NCBI RefSeq assembly: GCF_003591515.1
Contig: NZ_QZCG01000009.1
Location: 186,001 to 250,000, forward strand
Length of the DNA: 64,000 nucleotides
DNA from: Paracoccus onubensis
GTDB taxonomy: Bacteria; Pseudomonadota; Alphaproteobacteria; Rhodobacterales; Rhodobacteraceae
Direction of reading: 5' to 3'
In this document: piece by piece, positions 35,761 to 44,390 of the stretch
How positions within the stretch are numbered: the first letter of the stretch is position 1
How the letters are laid out: the number at the start of each line of letters is the position of its first letter
The notes under the pieces: model-generated
Databases searched by the model: none
What the model was told of the DNA's origin: nothing
What the model saw: the letters and a program-made list of their open reading frames with translations, nothing else
Position numbers and translations under genes: made by a program

Positions 35761-36406
35761 TGTAATTCCCCCCGAGTTTTGATTTTCATGCCGACTGGAT
35801 AGGCGCGAACTCACTGGATGAGCTGTAGTTGGCACCAATCTGATCATTCAGGCCGGCAACGGTCAGCAACTCCAGCGCAGATTCCGAATTTTTTCCGAAG
35901 CCTAGGTAAACAGTTTTACTTAACAACGACCTGGACTAGGCTCCTTACCTCCCTAGGCCGCGTGTCAGTAACCGAAGTCTTTCTCTTCATCTTTCGTTCT
36001 TCTGAACATTCATACTGGCGGCAAAACCAGCAAACAATCGAATTTCTGGACCAATTCATGTATTGGTATAATTTTGCATCCCAAGTTTCGGCGATCAGAA
36101 TTGCAAAGCTGCTTGAACATTTACGCAATGATTTCATGTTTGTAACAGCGTCTGATCCGCCAGCTTATGACGACGGCTCTGATGTAGGACTGTTCGCCCA
36201 CATAATTGCTGACCTGGATCCTTCGACATTACTGTTGGTCGACGCGCCACCTGATCTTAACTGGAATAAGACGATTCTACTCTGCAGCTGTTCCGGCAAC
36301 CGGCCAATGCGGATATGCTGCTTAGCGGTGCTGGAAAATGATGGTGGCAAATGCGAGCGTGCTTTGCTCAATTCTCTTCGAGAAAGACCCGAAGCGAGGT
36401 GGTGAT
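35761..36406. promoter_or_regulatory. Divergent control region between the monooxygenase operon and gntR
   Basis: A 646-base AT-richer interval. It contains GTAAACAGTTTTAC (35906-35919), a 5-4-5 inverted repeat, and a larger inverted arrangement CCTAGGTAA (35901-35909) / TTACCTCCCTAGG (35945-35957). These are good candidate operators for the GntR protein encoded at 36407. An open frame of about 195 codons runs across the interval on the + strand, but it has no recognisable motif or ribosome-binding site and is not called. Confidence 0.45.
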
Positions 36407-37090
36407 ATGACGAAGTTATCTGAATCTACTGCCGAGACTTTGGTGGGGTGGATCACGTCGGCTCGCTACCCGATCCACAGCAGGCTGCCTACTGAAAGGG
36501 AACTGGCAAAGCTGCTGGGCGTATCACGCGGAACGCTGAGAGGTGCACTGGAGCAACTTGAAGCGGATGGGATCATCTGGCGGCAAGTTGGAATTGGCAC
36601 GTTCGTCGGCAGCAGCCAAGCTTCCATCGACGCAAGCCTGAATGCACTTGCCATGTCAACAAGCTTGTCCGAAATTCTTGAGGCACGCCTGTCTTTCGAA
36701 CCAATCGTCGCGCGTTTTGCGGCAGTCCGAGCTCAGCAGCAGGAATTGTTACTGCTCGGCAAATACTTGTCTAACGGATACGAATCGCAAAACTGGGGTG
36801 ATTGGGAGAAGTGGGATGAGTTGTTTCATCGTGCCGTTGCCGAAGCCTCAGGAAACGGCATCTTAATTAAAACAATTGATCAGATAATCCGACTAAAGAC
36901 ACATAAGCGCTGGACAGTGAAAACGTCACAGGAATTAAATCCCCCTTTGATACAGCGTTATTCACAGGAACACGAGCAAGTATACAATGCCATCAAAGCC
37001 GGCGATCCAGATTTGGCGGAGCAAGCGATGAGAGCCCACATCAAGGCGCTAACGCTGACCATCGGTCCGGTGATTGCTCTGGAACACTGA
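36407..37090 (+). CDS. GntR-family regulator, FadR/FCD subgroup
   Basis: A 227-residue regulator starting MTKLSESTAETLVGWITSAR after GAGGTGGTG. The winged helix is PIHSRLPTERELAKLLGVSRGTLRGALEQLEADGIIWRQVGIGTFVG (residues about 22-68). The all-helical FCD effector domain follows with the metal-ligand histidines expected in DELFHRAVAEASGN and YSQEHEQVYNAIKAGDPDLAEQAMRAHI. FCD regulators usually sense sugar acids or small carboxylates, which fits the surrounding pathway. It is divergent from the monooxygenase operon and convergent with the SDR gene. Confidence 0.9.
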   Translation: MTKLSESTAETLVGWITSARYPIHSRLPTERELAKLLGVSRGTLRGALEQLEADGIIWRQVGIGTFVGSSQASIDASLNALAMSTSLSEILEARLSFEPIVARFAAVRAQQQELLLLGKYLSNGYESQNWGDWEKWDELFHRAVAEASGNGILIKTIDQIIRLKTHKRWTVKTSQELNPPLIQRYSQEHEQVYNAIKAGDPDLAEQAMRAHIKALTLTIGPVIALEH

Positions 37091-37128
37091 CGCATCACTT
37101 AGCGCAACACGTCAAGACGGCAAGGAGT

Positions 37129-37893
37129 TCAGCCTCTACCTATATAGGGCATGTTTGTTGCCGTTAAGGTAAGGAATTGAGCGTTTGCCTCTAATGGCAT
37201 GTGGTCCATGAAAAGCACTGCGTTGACGACATTTGAGGCATCCATCCTCGGTTCAGAACGCAGGCTCCCGTCAGCCTGAAGCATACCGGTGACCATTCCT
37301 GCAGTCATCGATGTTGCAGCATTGCCTATGTCGATCTGTCCGCAGGCGATTCCAAAATTGCGCCCTTCCAGAGATATCCCCTTGGTCAAGCCGGTGATAG
37401 CATGCTTAGAGGCCGTATAGGCAATGGCATGTGGACGAGGCACCTGGGCCGAGATTGAGCCGTTATTGATGATGCGCCCACCCGACGGACGTTGCACTTT
37501 CATCTGTCGGAAGGCGGCCTGGGCGGCGTAAAACGCACCGGTCAGATTGACGTCGATCATTTTGCGCCAATCCCCAGACTCTACTTCGTCGATTGGTGTG
37601 CTGCCACTGAATGTGCCGGCATTGTTAAACAATAGATCGACCCGGCCGGCCCATGCAACGCCCTGCTTTACTAAATTGTCCACGGCGGCAGGATCGGTGA
37701 CATCCGTCGGCACGACCAAAACATCATCGGGCCGGCCTCCCTCCTGCGCGACCCTTTCAAGCGCATCAAGTGAGCGCGCGGCTAGGACCACTCGATATCC
37801 ATTCGCCACAAGGCCGAGGCTGACCAAACGCCCGATTCCTGAGCCCGCACCGGTAACGACTGCCACTTTTTTCGCCTTGGTTTCGTCTGTCAT
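37129..37893 (-). CDS. Short-chain dehydrogenase/reductase
   Basis: A 254-residue NAD(P)-dependent classical SDR. The cofactor motif is TGAGSGIGR (residues about 15-23), NNAGTFSG is near residue 90, catalytic Ser is in NNGSISAQVPRP, and the YxxxK is in YTASKHAIT near residues 160-164. The residue after beta-strand 2 (AARSLDALE) suggests NADP acceptance. It lies 30 bases after the dehydratase in the same transcription unit. The likely role is oxidation of the imported sugar or of a hydroxy-acid intermediate; this is inference from context. Confidence 0.9.
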   Translation of the reverse strand: MTDETKAKKVAVVTGAGSGIGRLVSLGLVANGYRVVLAARSLDALERVAQEGGRPDDVLVVPTDVTDPAAVDNLVKQGVAWAGRVDLLFNNAGTFSGSTPIDEVESGDWRKMIDVNLTGAFYAAQAAFRQMKVQRPSGGRIINNGSISAQVPRPHAIAYTASKHAITGLTKGISLEGRNFGIACGQIDIGNAATSMTAGMVTGMLQADGSLRSEPRMDASNVVNAVLFMDHMPLEANAQFLTLTATNMPYIGRG

Positions 37894-37923
37894 TTCATGA
37901 TCCTCTCTGAGATTCGCATACTT

Positions 37924-39672
37924 TCAATGCGCGTTCTGAGACACTTTCGCCCCTCGGCGACCAACCAGAAAATCGAAGTCAGCCCCTTTCTCGGGCTGCA
38001 GCACGTGATTAATGAACAATTGTTCGTAGCCACCAGTCGAATGAGGAAGCTGTTTGGGCAAGTCCGCCTGTCTATCGGCAAGAATATCTTCTGACACATC
38101 GAGATCGATGCGCCGTGCTTTAACATCGATCTCGATCATGTCCCCATCTTTCACCAGCGCAAGCGGGCCACCCACAGCCGCTTCCGGTGAAACGTGCAAG
38201 ATCACCGTTCCATAGGCGGTGCCGCTCATACGCGCGTCTGAAATGCGGACCATGTCCCGAACACCCTGTTCAAGCAGTTTGGTCGGCAGCGGCATGTTCC
38301 CGACCTCTGGCATTCCAGGAAAGCCTTTTAATCCGACGTTGCGCATGACCAGAATTGAATTTGCATCCACATCTAGCTCCGGATCGTCGATCCGTGCCCG
38401 GAGATCCTCGAGGCCGTCAAAGACGACGGCTTTGCCGCGATGTTTCAGCAGATTTTCGGACGCGGCGGACGATTTCACAATTGCACCATTTGGCGCAAGG
38501 TTACCCCGGAGCACCGATATTCCGGCAGCTTCCTGTACCGGGCTGTCGAGTGGCCGGATGACCTCCCGGTTCCAACATTCAGCATTGGCAATATTCTCGC
38601 CGATGGTCTGCCCATTCACCGTCTTCGCATCGCGCAGAATCATGCGGCCCATTTCGCGCATGACGGCAGGCAATCCCCCCGCGTAATAAAAGTCCTCCAT
38701 CAGAAATCTGCCGGAAGGCATCAGATCTACCAGAAGTGGGACATTTCTGCCCCATTCGTCGAAATCATCGAGCGAAAGGGAAATATCCATCCGGCCTGCA
38801 ATGGCGAGCATGTGAATTACGGCATTGGTTGACCCGCCAATGGCGGCGTTAACCTTGACAGCATTCTCGAACGACCGCCGGTCCACGAGTTGCGACATGC
38901 GCATTCCGTTATGCACCATACCGACAATTTCACGACCCGAGTTTTGTGCGAGTTCATACCTGCGTGCATCGACGGCAGGAATGGCCGCATTATGCGGCAA
39001 ACTGAGACCAAGGGCCTCTATGATGCTCGCCATGGTAGATGCTGTACCCATTGTCATGCAATGTCCTGCCGAGCGGGACATGCAGGACTCTGCGCCCACG
39101 AAGTCGTCAACACTCATGCGACCGGCGCGGACATCCTCACTCATGGAGAACAGGTTCGTACCCGATCCAATGTCCTGACCTCGGAACTTGCCGTTCAGCA
39201 TTGGCCCGCCAGACACAACAATTGTCGGGATGTCGCAACTGGCGGCTCCCATTACGAGGGCAGGCGCAGTCTTGTCACAGCCGCACAACAGGACGACACC
39301 GTCAATCGGATTGGCGCGAATTGACTCTTCCACATCCATGCTGACGAGATTACGAAACAGCATGGCGGTTGGACGAAGCAGCGTCTCGCCAAGTGACATC
39401 ACAGGAAACTCGACCGGGAAGCCACCTGCTTCCAAAACACCCCGTTTCACCGCCTCGGCGATCTGCCGGAAATGTGCGTTGCACGGCGTTAACTCGGACC
39501 AAGTATTGCAGATTCCGATGACCGGGCGACCGTCGAACATGCGTTGCGGCGTACCTTGGTTCTTCATCCACGAACGATGCATGAAACCGTTACGGTCCTT
39601 GGAGCCGAACCACGCCGTTGACCGCAGCGTATCAGATATTTTTTCAGGAATCTTAGGTGGTTTTGTAGTCAT
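37924..39672 (-). CDS. Sugar-acid (pentonate-type) dehydratase, IlvD/Edd family
   Basis: A 582-residue Fe-S dehydratase. It matches L-arabonate/xylonate dehydratases more than IlvD: FMHRSWMKNQGTPQRMFDGRPVIGICNTWSELTPCNAHFR, FPVMSLGETLLRPTAMLFRNLVSMDVEESIRANPIDGVVLLCGCDKTAPA, ESCMSRSAGHCMTMGTASTMAS and GGSTNAVIH. The three cluster cysteines are in ICNT, LCGCDKT and GHCMTMGTA. It converts an aldonate to a 2-keto-3-deoxy-aldonate. With a 5-deoxypentonate the product would be 4-hydroxy-2-oxovalerate, the substrate of the nearby aldolase. It heads a two-gene unit with the SDR. Confidence 0.9.
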   Translation of the reverse strand: MTTKPPKIPEKISDTLRSTAWFGSKDRNGFMHRSWMKNQGTPQRMFDGRPVIGICNTWSELTPCNAHFRQIAEAVKRGVLEAGGFPVEFPVMSLGETLLRPTAMLFRNLVSMDVEESIRANPIDGVVLLCGCDKTAPALVMGAASCDIPTIVVSGGPMLNGKFRGQDIGSGTNLFSMSEDVRAGRMSVDDFVGAESCMSRSAGHCMTMGTASTMASIIEALGLSLPHNAAIPAVDARRYELAQNSGREIVGMVHNGMRMSQLVDRRSFENAVKVNAAIGGSTNAVIHMLAIAGRMDISLSLDDFDEWGRNVPLLVDLMPSGRFLMEDFYYAGGLPAVMREMGRMILRDAKTVNGQTIGENIANAECWNREVIRPLDSPVQEAAGISVLRGNLAPNGAIVKSSAASENLLKHRGKAVVFDGLEDLRARIDDPELDVDANSILVMRNVGLKGFPGMPEVGNMPLPTKLLEQGVRDMVRISDARMSGTAYGTVILHVSPEAAVGGPLALVKDGDMIEIDVKARRIDLDVSEDILADRQADLPKQLPHSTGGYEQLFINHVLQPEKGADFDFLVGRRGAKVSQNAH

Positions 39673-39909
39673 GATCCGTCCACTTTCTAGTCAGATTGAT
39701 TTTGGCTTATGCCACCTAGCAACTGGCATGTAGTTCCTGCTGAACATCATTGCCGAATTCCTCTGTAGGACACAGGCTCGACAGACCGACCGATTTCGGC
39801 GAGGGTTAGAATATCGCCAGTACTCATTAGTACATGCGGATGTGAGTCGAGATCCGACGGCTAGCTGCATGCACAGAAACAGCCTTCGGATCAGTATTTG
39901 GGTTTCAGA

Positions 39910-40830
39910 TCAGCGTGCAACACCGACGGCCATGACATACATAGCGTAAAGCGACGACGTTCCGCAGATGAACAGCCGGTTTTTCTTTTTACCACCGAAA
40001 GTCAAATTCCCAACGGGCTCGGGAATACGAACCTTGCCGATCAACGTTCCATCCGTGTCGATGCAGTGAACACCATCCGCTGCGCTGGTCCAGATGCGAC
40101 CCAAGGTGTCCAGCCGAAAACCGTCAAACAAACCGGATGTCGAGGTTGCTAAAACATCACCGCCGGACAGCGTGCCGTCATTGTTCACCTTGAATTTACG
40201 GATATGCGCGGGACCGTTCTCGACATGCGTGACGCCTGTATCCGAAACATAAAGGTACTTTTCGTCAGCTGAAAACGCCAACCCGTTCGGGCGGACCATA
40301 TCGAAGGTCCGCTGCTCAACTTCACCCGTTGCGGGATCGACGCGATAAACGTGGCAGCCGTCTTGCTCACATTCAGCCTGATCACCCTCGTAGAAATGGT
40401 CAATGCCGTAGCTTGGATCCGAGAACCAAATTGAACCGTCCGATTTCACGACTACGTCATTGGGAGCGTTCAGGCGCTTGCCATTGAAATGCGATGCGAT
40501 CGTCGTGATACTACCATCATACTCCGTGCGTGTAACGCTGCGGGTGAGATGCTCACATGTCACCAGCCGGCCTTCGCGATCGACAGTATTTCCATTCGAG
40601 TTGTTGGATGGAGTACGGAACTCCGAAACCGATCCATCGGTTTCGTCCCACCGCAGCATCCGGTTTCCCGGAATATCAGACCATATCAGATAACGGCCGG
40701 CCGGGAACCAGGCCGGACCTTCGCTGAAGCGCGCACCGGTCCAAAGACGTTCTACTCGCGCATGGGACGTACAAGATTTGAAACGCGGATCAATCACCTC
40801 AAACCCGGTGCCCTCAATCTCTCCGAACAT
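39910..40830 (-). CDS. SMP-30/gluconolactonase-family lactonase
   Basis: A 306-residue six-bladed beta-propeller with no signal peptide. Metal-ligand positions are visible: the Glu in ARFSEGPAWFPAGRYLIWSDIPGNRMLRW near residue 37, Asn in NAPNDVVVKSDGSIWFSDPSYGID near residues 123-125, and Asp in SDTGVTHVENG and GLFDGFRLDTLGRIW. It hydrolyses a sugar lactone to the aldonate. Its position beside a pentonate-type dehydratase and an SDR fits a non-phosphorylative oxidative sugar pathway. It is separated from the dehydratase by 237 bases and may have its own promoter. Confidence 0.9.
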   Translation of the reverse strand: MFGEIEGTGFEVIDPRFKSCTSHARVERLWTGARFSEGPAWFPAGRYLIWSDIPGNRMLRWDETDGSVSEFRTPSNNSNGNTVDREGRLVTCEHLTRSVTRTEYDGSITTIASHFNGKRLNAPNDVVVKSDGSIWFSDPSYGIDHFYEGDQAECEQDGCHVYRVDPATGEVEQRTFDMVRPNGLAFSADEKYLYVSDTGVTHVENGPAHIRKFKVNNDGTLSGGDVLATSTSGLFDGFRLDTLGRIWTSAADGVHCIDTDGTLIGKVRIPEPVGNLTFGGKKKNRLFICGTSSLYAMYVMAVGVAR

Positions 40831-41305
40831 TGCATTTTCTCCCTTTTATTAAATCACAATCGTTACCCGTTCTGGCGACGGGCGATTCATTTGCTGCGGA
40901 TTTCACTGCCGTTTCCAGGCGCAACTGTTTGATTTTTCTATGATAGCGCCTTGGGAAACCTTTGCTTCGACCCTCTGCAAATTATTGTGCGTGGAATACA
41001 TTCGCATTGGTCTCTTTTTTGGCACGCGCAGCTTTGAAGCACAGCTTTTGACTGCATCTTTGATACTCGGCGGCAAATGTTGAGACAACCGGACGACTGA
41101 ACCAATTATAGATTCGGTCCAATCCCTCAAGTGGAGATCCTTCAGATTGAGTGCTCAAAAAAATTCTTGATGAACAGAGCTTTGGGATATTCAGGCCAAG
41201 GCAAGATCAAACCAGACATACTTGCGCAGCGAGGCGTTGTAGGCTGACCTGTCGTCGTGCGCTAGCGGGTCGGAGGGGGCTTCAGCATGCGCCCAACCTA
41301 ACCGT
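40831..41305. other. Promoter-side gap upstream of the lactonase, no gene recognised
   Basis: AT-rich near 40831-40980, presumably the lactonase promoter. A - strand frame (40982-41160) encodes about 58 residues with a basic helix and no recognised family. No clear inverted repeat like the one upstream of the GntR gene was found. Confidence 0.35.
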
Positions 41306-41410
41306 TAGCGTTGACTAGCTGTTTGATCCCACGGTTTGATGGTGCGATCCTTTCACATGAATGGGAGGAAGCATTATGGGCCAAGTTCGTCACAGGAGCG
41401 CCAAGAGGGC
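41306..41410 (+). pseudogene. IS481-family left end and first codons of its transposase
   Basis: The leader ending GGGAGGAAGCATT precedes ATG at 41376 and the codons for MGQVRHRSAK. IS481 transposases commonly begin MGQVRHGSA(T/K). Similarity stops abruptly after about ten codons, where unrelated sequence begins. It is a solo end with no transposase core in the window. Confidence 0.55.
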
Positions 41411-41479
41411 CTGCTCCCCAGAACCGGGTCAGGCCACAGTGCCCGATTCTCGCCGCTGCCCTGCCTACCAATTTTGATG

Positions 41480-41660
41480 GGGTGGATGCCCCCGCCCGAC
41501 GGCATCGCAATGTGCCAAGATGGTGATGTTGGAATCGCCATAGAAGGAGGAGGCATCCATGGATGAGGTTAGCATTGTCGGCGTCGACCTGGCACAGCAG
41601 GTCTTTGTGCGACCTGCAAGTCGCGTGAGTTTCTGTTTCACGGGAGGAGATACTGCCTGA
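41480..41660 (+). pseudogene. IS110-family left end and truncated transposase N-terminus
   Basis: After a leader with GAAGGAGGAGGCATCC, an ATG at 41559 encodes MDEVSIVGVDLAQQVF, the standard IS110 N-terminus with the first catalytic Asp of the RuvC-like DEDD domain. The frame then diverges and stops near 41660. The middle of an IS110 transposase reappears inside the chimeric gene at about 42460-42955, so the two may derive from one broken copy. Confidence 0.75.
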
Positions 41661-41875
41661 CGAAACCGGCTGTTCCATCAGCCATTCCCTACCCGGGCAT
41701 GCGGAGCTGGTAACGGCTCGGTGTGAAGCTCTGGGGACAATGTAGCCGCCGGACATCCTGACGGTCCTTGCAGAGCTGGTCCGCGATGCTGGCTGTACCT
41801 CGTTCGATAAATCCGACTTCTCATCACACGCTGACGCAGCATTGGACTCTGAACCCACGATTCGGAGGTCGGCCA

Positions 41876-42061
41876 ATGCCGTACAAAACGATGAAAACGC
41901 AATTTGAGCTCTTCCCGGAGACCCGATCCACAGCTGCGACACCAATCCCGCCTTGGCGGAGCCTGCCCGCCGACACGCGGCAAGCGCTGACACGGTTGAT
42001 GGCGCGCCTGATGACGGAACACGCAGGCGCGGCGAGCGGGGGGAGAAATCATGAAGCATGA
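41876..42061 (+). CDS. Small protein upstream of a serine recombinase element
   Basis: A 61-residue protein starting MPYKTMKTQFELFPETRSTA after CGGAGGTCGG. It ends LTRLMARLMTEHAGAASGGR plus a few residues and overlaps the recombinase start by 11 bases. Short proteins with a (Q)FELFPE...PPW...RxxLxxLxARLL pattern commonly precede large serine recombinase genes in rhizobial and related elements. The function is unknown; it may be an accessory subunit. The gene itself looks intact, although the recombinase behind it is broken. Confidence 0.6.
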   Translation: MPYKTMKTQFELFPETRSTAATPIPPWRSLPADTRQALTRLMARLMTEHAGAASGGRNHEA

Positions 42062-42962
42062 GAAGATTGGCCCGCAGCATTTGGAGCGCAAGGCGATCCT
42101 TTACGTCCGCCAGTCATCGGCTCACCAGGTTCTGCACAACCGGGAAAGCAGCGCTCTGCAATACGCCATGCGGGAACGGCTGTCAGATTTGGGTTGGAGC
42201 CGGATCGAGACCGTCGACGATGATTTCGGCCGCTCCGCCGCCGGCGGTGTCGCGCGGAAAGGCTTTGATCGAATGATCGCCGATGTTTGTCTCGGCAAGG
42301 TCGGTGCCGTCGCCGTTCGTGAGGTGTCCCGTTTCGCGCGCAACAGCCGGGATTGGCAGTATCTCATCGAGATGTGCCGCGTCGTCGACACCGTGCTGAT
42401 CGACCAGGAGACGGTTTATGCGCCGCGCGATGGCAATGACCGGCTGCTTTTGGGCCTGTCGCAGTGGCTTTTCGAGGGGCTGGCCAGGGCAAGCCTTCCG
42501 GTGATCTGTATTGAGACACGCCACACAAAGGCATTTCTCAAAGCACAGGTAAACAAGACCGACCGGAATGATGCGCGCGGGATCGCGCAGATGATGCGTG
42601 TCAATCTATATCGCCCTGCGCATGTGAAGACGCTTGCAAGCCAGCAGCGTCGCACCCTGTTGAGAGCCCGAAAGCTCTTGCAGGAGAAAACGATTGCGGT
42701 GGAGAACGATATACGCGGCCTGCTGCGCAACTTCGGGCTCAAGGTTGGCATTGTTGGCGCAGGGAGGTTCGAGGCCCGCGTCCAGGATCTCATCGAGGCA
42801 TTGCCGGGATTGGAGGAGGTGATCAGTGTATTGCTTGCTACGAGACGAAAGCTCCGTGAAGGCTTCGCCAGATTGCACGACAAGATGTTGGAAATCGCGA
42901 AAGCAAATGCCGTTTGCATGCGCCTGATGACAATCCCAGGCGTCGGTGCAACAACTTCATAA
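42051..42962 (+). pseudogene. In-frame chimera: serine recombinase N-terminus fused to IS110 transposase middle
   Basis: Residues 1 to about 137 are a large serine recombinase N-terminal domain: AILYVRQSSAHQVLHNRESS with the catalytic Ser region, VDDDFGRSAAGG, AVAVREVSRFARNSRDWQ and PRDGNDRLLLGL. From SQWLFEGL on, the protein is IS110 transposase: VICIETRHTKAFLKAQVNKTDRNDARGIAQMMRVNLYRPAHVKTL through MTIPGVGATTS. The join lies near 42455-42470, where both parents read LxGLxxxL. The recombinase lacks its DNA-binding half and the IS110 part lacks both ends, so neither activity is expected. One uninterrupted 303-codon frame survives. Confidence 0.85.
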
Positions 42963-43347
42963 TGCCCGCTATCAGTCGGGCGAGACGGTTATCCGTTACC
43001 GCTTTTATCCCCGTTATGGGGAAACGGTTATGGTGGCCGGGCGCAATCGCCGTGGTGACGAGGTTGCTCTGAGCATCCGCCAGCCTGACGGCACTGTGGC
43101 GCAGCTACCGATCTGGATGACGGAGGATTGGGCGGAGACGATGATGGTGACGGAGCGTCCCCGTCTGCCGTTGGCGCATTTGCGCGAACTTCGTCTTGAG
43201 TTGAATGCCTGTCTAAGCTTGCTACACGACGATTCCCGTCGCGAAGGAGGAGACAAGCATGAAGCATCGGCAACCCGGTATGACCGCTGCCCCGAAACGT
43301 TCTTGTCAGCCATAGCATTGGCCGCGACTATCATCTTCTGGCTATGA
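42946..43347 (+). CDS. Recombinase-element accessory protein (C-terminal companion)
   Basis: Up to 133 residues, with IRYRFYPRYGETVMVAGRNRRGDE, PDGTVAQLPIWMTEDWAE and LPLAHLRELRLELNACLSLL. Small beta-rich proteins of this kind follow serine recombinase genes in such elements. The upstream part (LHNARYQSGETV) may be the last codons of the original recombinase or the true start of this gene; no good ribosome-binding site is seen, so the start is uncertain. The final residues after CPETFLS look degenerate. Function unknown. Confidence 0.45.
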   Translation: MQQLHNARYQSGETVIRYRFYPRYGETVMVAGRNRRGDEVALSIRQPDGTVAQLPIWMTEDWAETMMVTERPRLPLAHLRELRLELNACLSLLHDDSRREGGDKHEASATRYDRCPETFLSAIALAATIIFWL

Positions 43348-43365
43348 AACAGAACGAGTCCTGAG

Positions 43366-44211
43366 CTAAGAAACTGCCCGCGCATAGCAGGCCGGTGGTG
43401 TTCCAACATGGCGGGAAAACGCCACGCTGAAGGTGCTCGCCGAACTGTAGCCTACGCGTTCGGCAACCTCAGCGACGCCCATTCTTTCCCTGCGCAGCAG
43501 GTCTTTCGCCAAAGTCATGCGCCAGCCCAGAAGATACTCCATCGGCGTGACACCGACCTTGCGCCGGAACCGGTCGAAAAAAGACGAGCGCGACAGCGCT
43601 GCCGTTTTCGCGAGGTCCACGACCGTCCAGGTCTTCTCTGGGCATGCGTGCATCTTCCGCAGCGCGATGGCCAGACGATCGTCGCAAAGGCCGCACAACA
43701 GGCCGGGTGGCGAAACCTGTCCCGTGGTCGAACGCAAGGCCTCGATCAGCAGAACCTCTAGCAGCCGCGCCAAGACAACAGAGCGGCCGGGTCGGTCTCT
43801 CCGCGTCTCGTCGTTCACAAGTTCGACCAGCGCGATAAGCCGCTTGTCCGCGCGCACATGGACGAGCCGCGGCAGAAGCGACAGGAGAAGTGCGGCATCG
43901 TCGGAGCCGAATGAACAGTGCCCGACAAGCATCCTGACATCGGGGGGCAGGATGGGATTGCCGAGCCGGTACACACCCGGACTCATCTCCACAATCTCAG
44001 GGTCGATCCCGATCGGCGGCTGTGTCAGGCTCGATGTGACGAAATCATGGGCGGCGGGCACGAGAACGAAGTCGCCGCTGCGGAGCGTGACAGGTTCCTG
44101 CCCCTCGACCGATAAGCGGCACGCGCCATCCAGCACAGCGCAGTAGAAAGGGAGTCCGTCGTCCGAGCGCCTGACGGCCCAGACCCCTGCTGCGATAACG
44201 AGCTTGGACAC
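43366..44211 (-). CDS. AraC-family regulator with cupin-type sensor domain
   Basis: A 281-residue regulator. The N-terminal cupin_6 domain is LPFYCAVLDGACRLSVEGQEPVTLRSGDFVLVPAAHDF (residues about 20-57). The C-terminal double HTH contains WTVVDLAKTAALSRSSFFDRFRRKVGVTPMEYLLGWRMTLAKDLL and MGVAEVAERVGYSSASTFSVAFSRHVGTPP. This subgroup often sits divergently beside oxidoreductase or glutathione-transferase genes; here the neighbour is the GST at 44391, its probable target. Confidence 0.9.
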   Translation of the reverse strand: MSKLVIAAGVWAVRRSDDGLPFYCAVLDGACRLSVEGQEPVTLRSGDFVLVPAAHDFVTSSLTQPPIGIDPEIVEMSPGVYRLGNPILPPDVRMLVGHCSFGSDDAALLLSLLPRLVHVRADKRLIALVELVNDETRRDRPGRSVVLARLLEVLLIEALRSTTGQVSPPGLLCGLCDDRLAIALRKMHACPEKTWTVVDLAKTAALSRSSFFDRFRRKVGVTPMEYLLGWRMTLAKDLLRRERMGVAEVAERVGYSSASTFSVAFSRHVGTPPACYARAVS

Positions 44212-44390
44212 AGAGGTGTTTGGTCGAAGAAGCCCAACGACTTGGGCAAGGGGATCAGAAATCTGGACTTACTCCAACGTTATACGGACCATGTATTGTA
44301 GCAGGTCCGGAATGGGAGAGCTATACTTTCTGTACCCGCCATCAGCGCGGGCGCTTCCGCTTTGCCGGAGCATCACAAAGGAGAACCGCT

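Noticed and set aside
35818..36405. 195-codon + strand frame ending two bases before gntR
   Set aside because: No family, no ribosome-binding site, and it spans the divergent promoter region. Kept as a possible unknown only in the control-region note.
41298..42080. 260-codon - strand frame across the IS481/IS110 remnants
   Set aside because: It is antisense to recognisable transposase starts and the small recombinase-associated gene.
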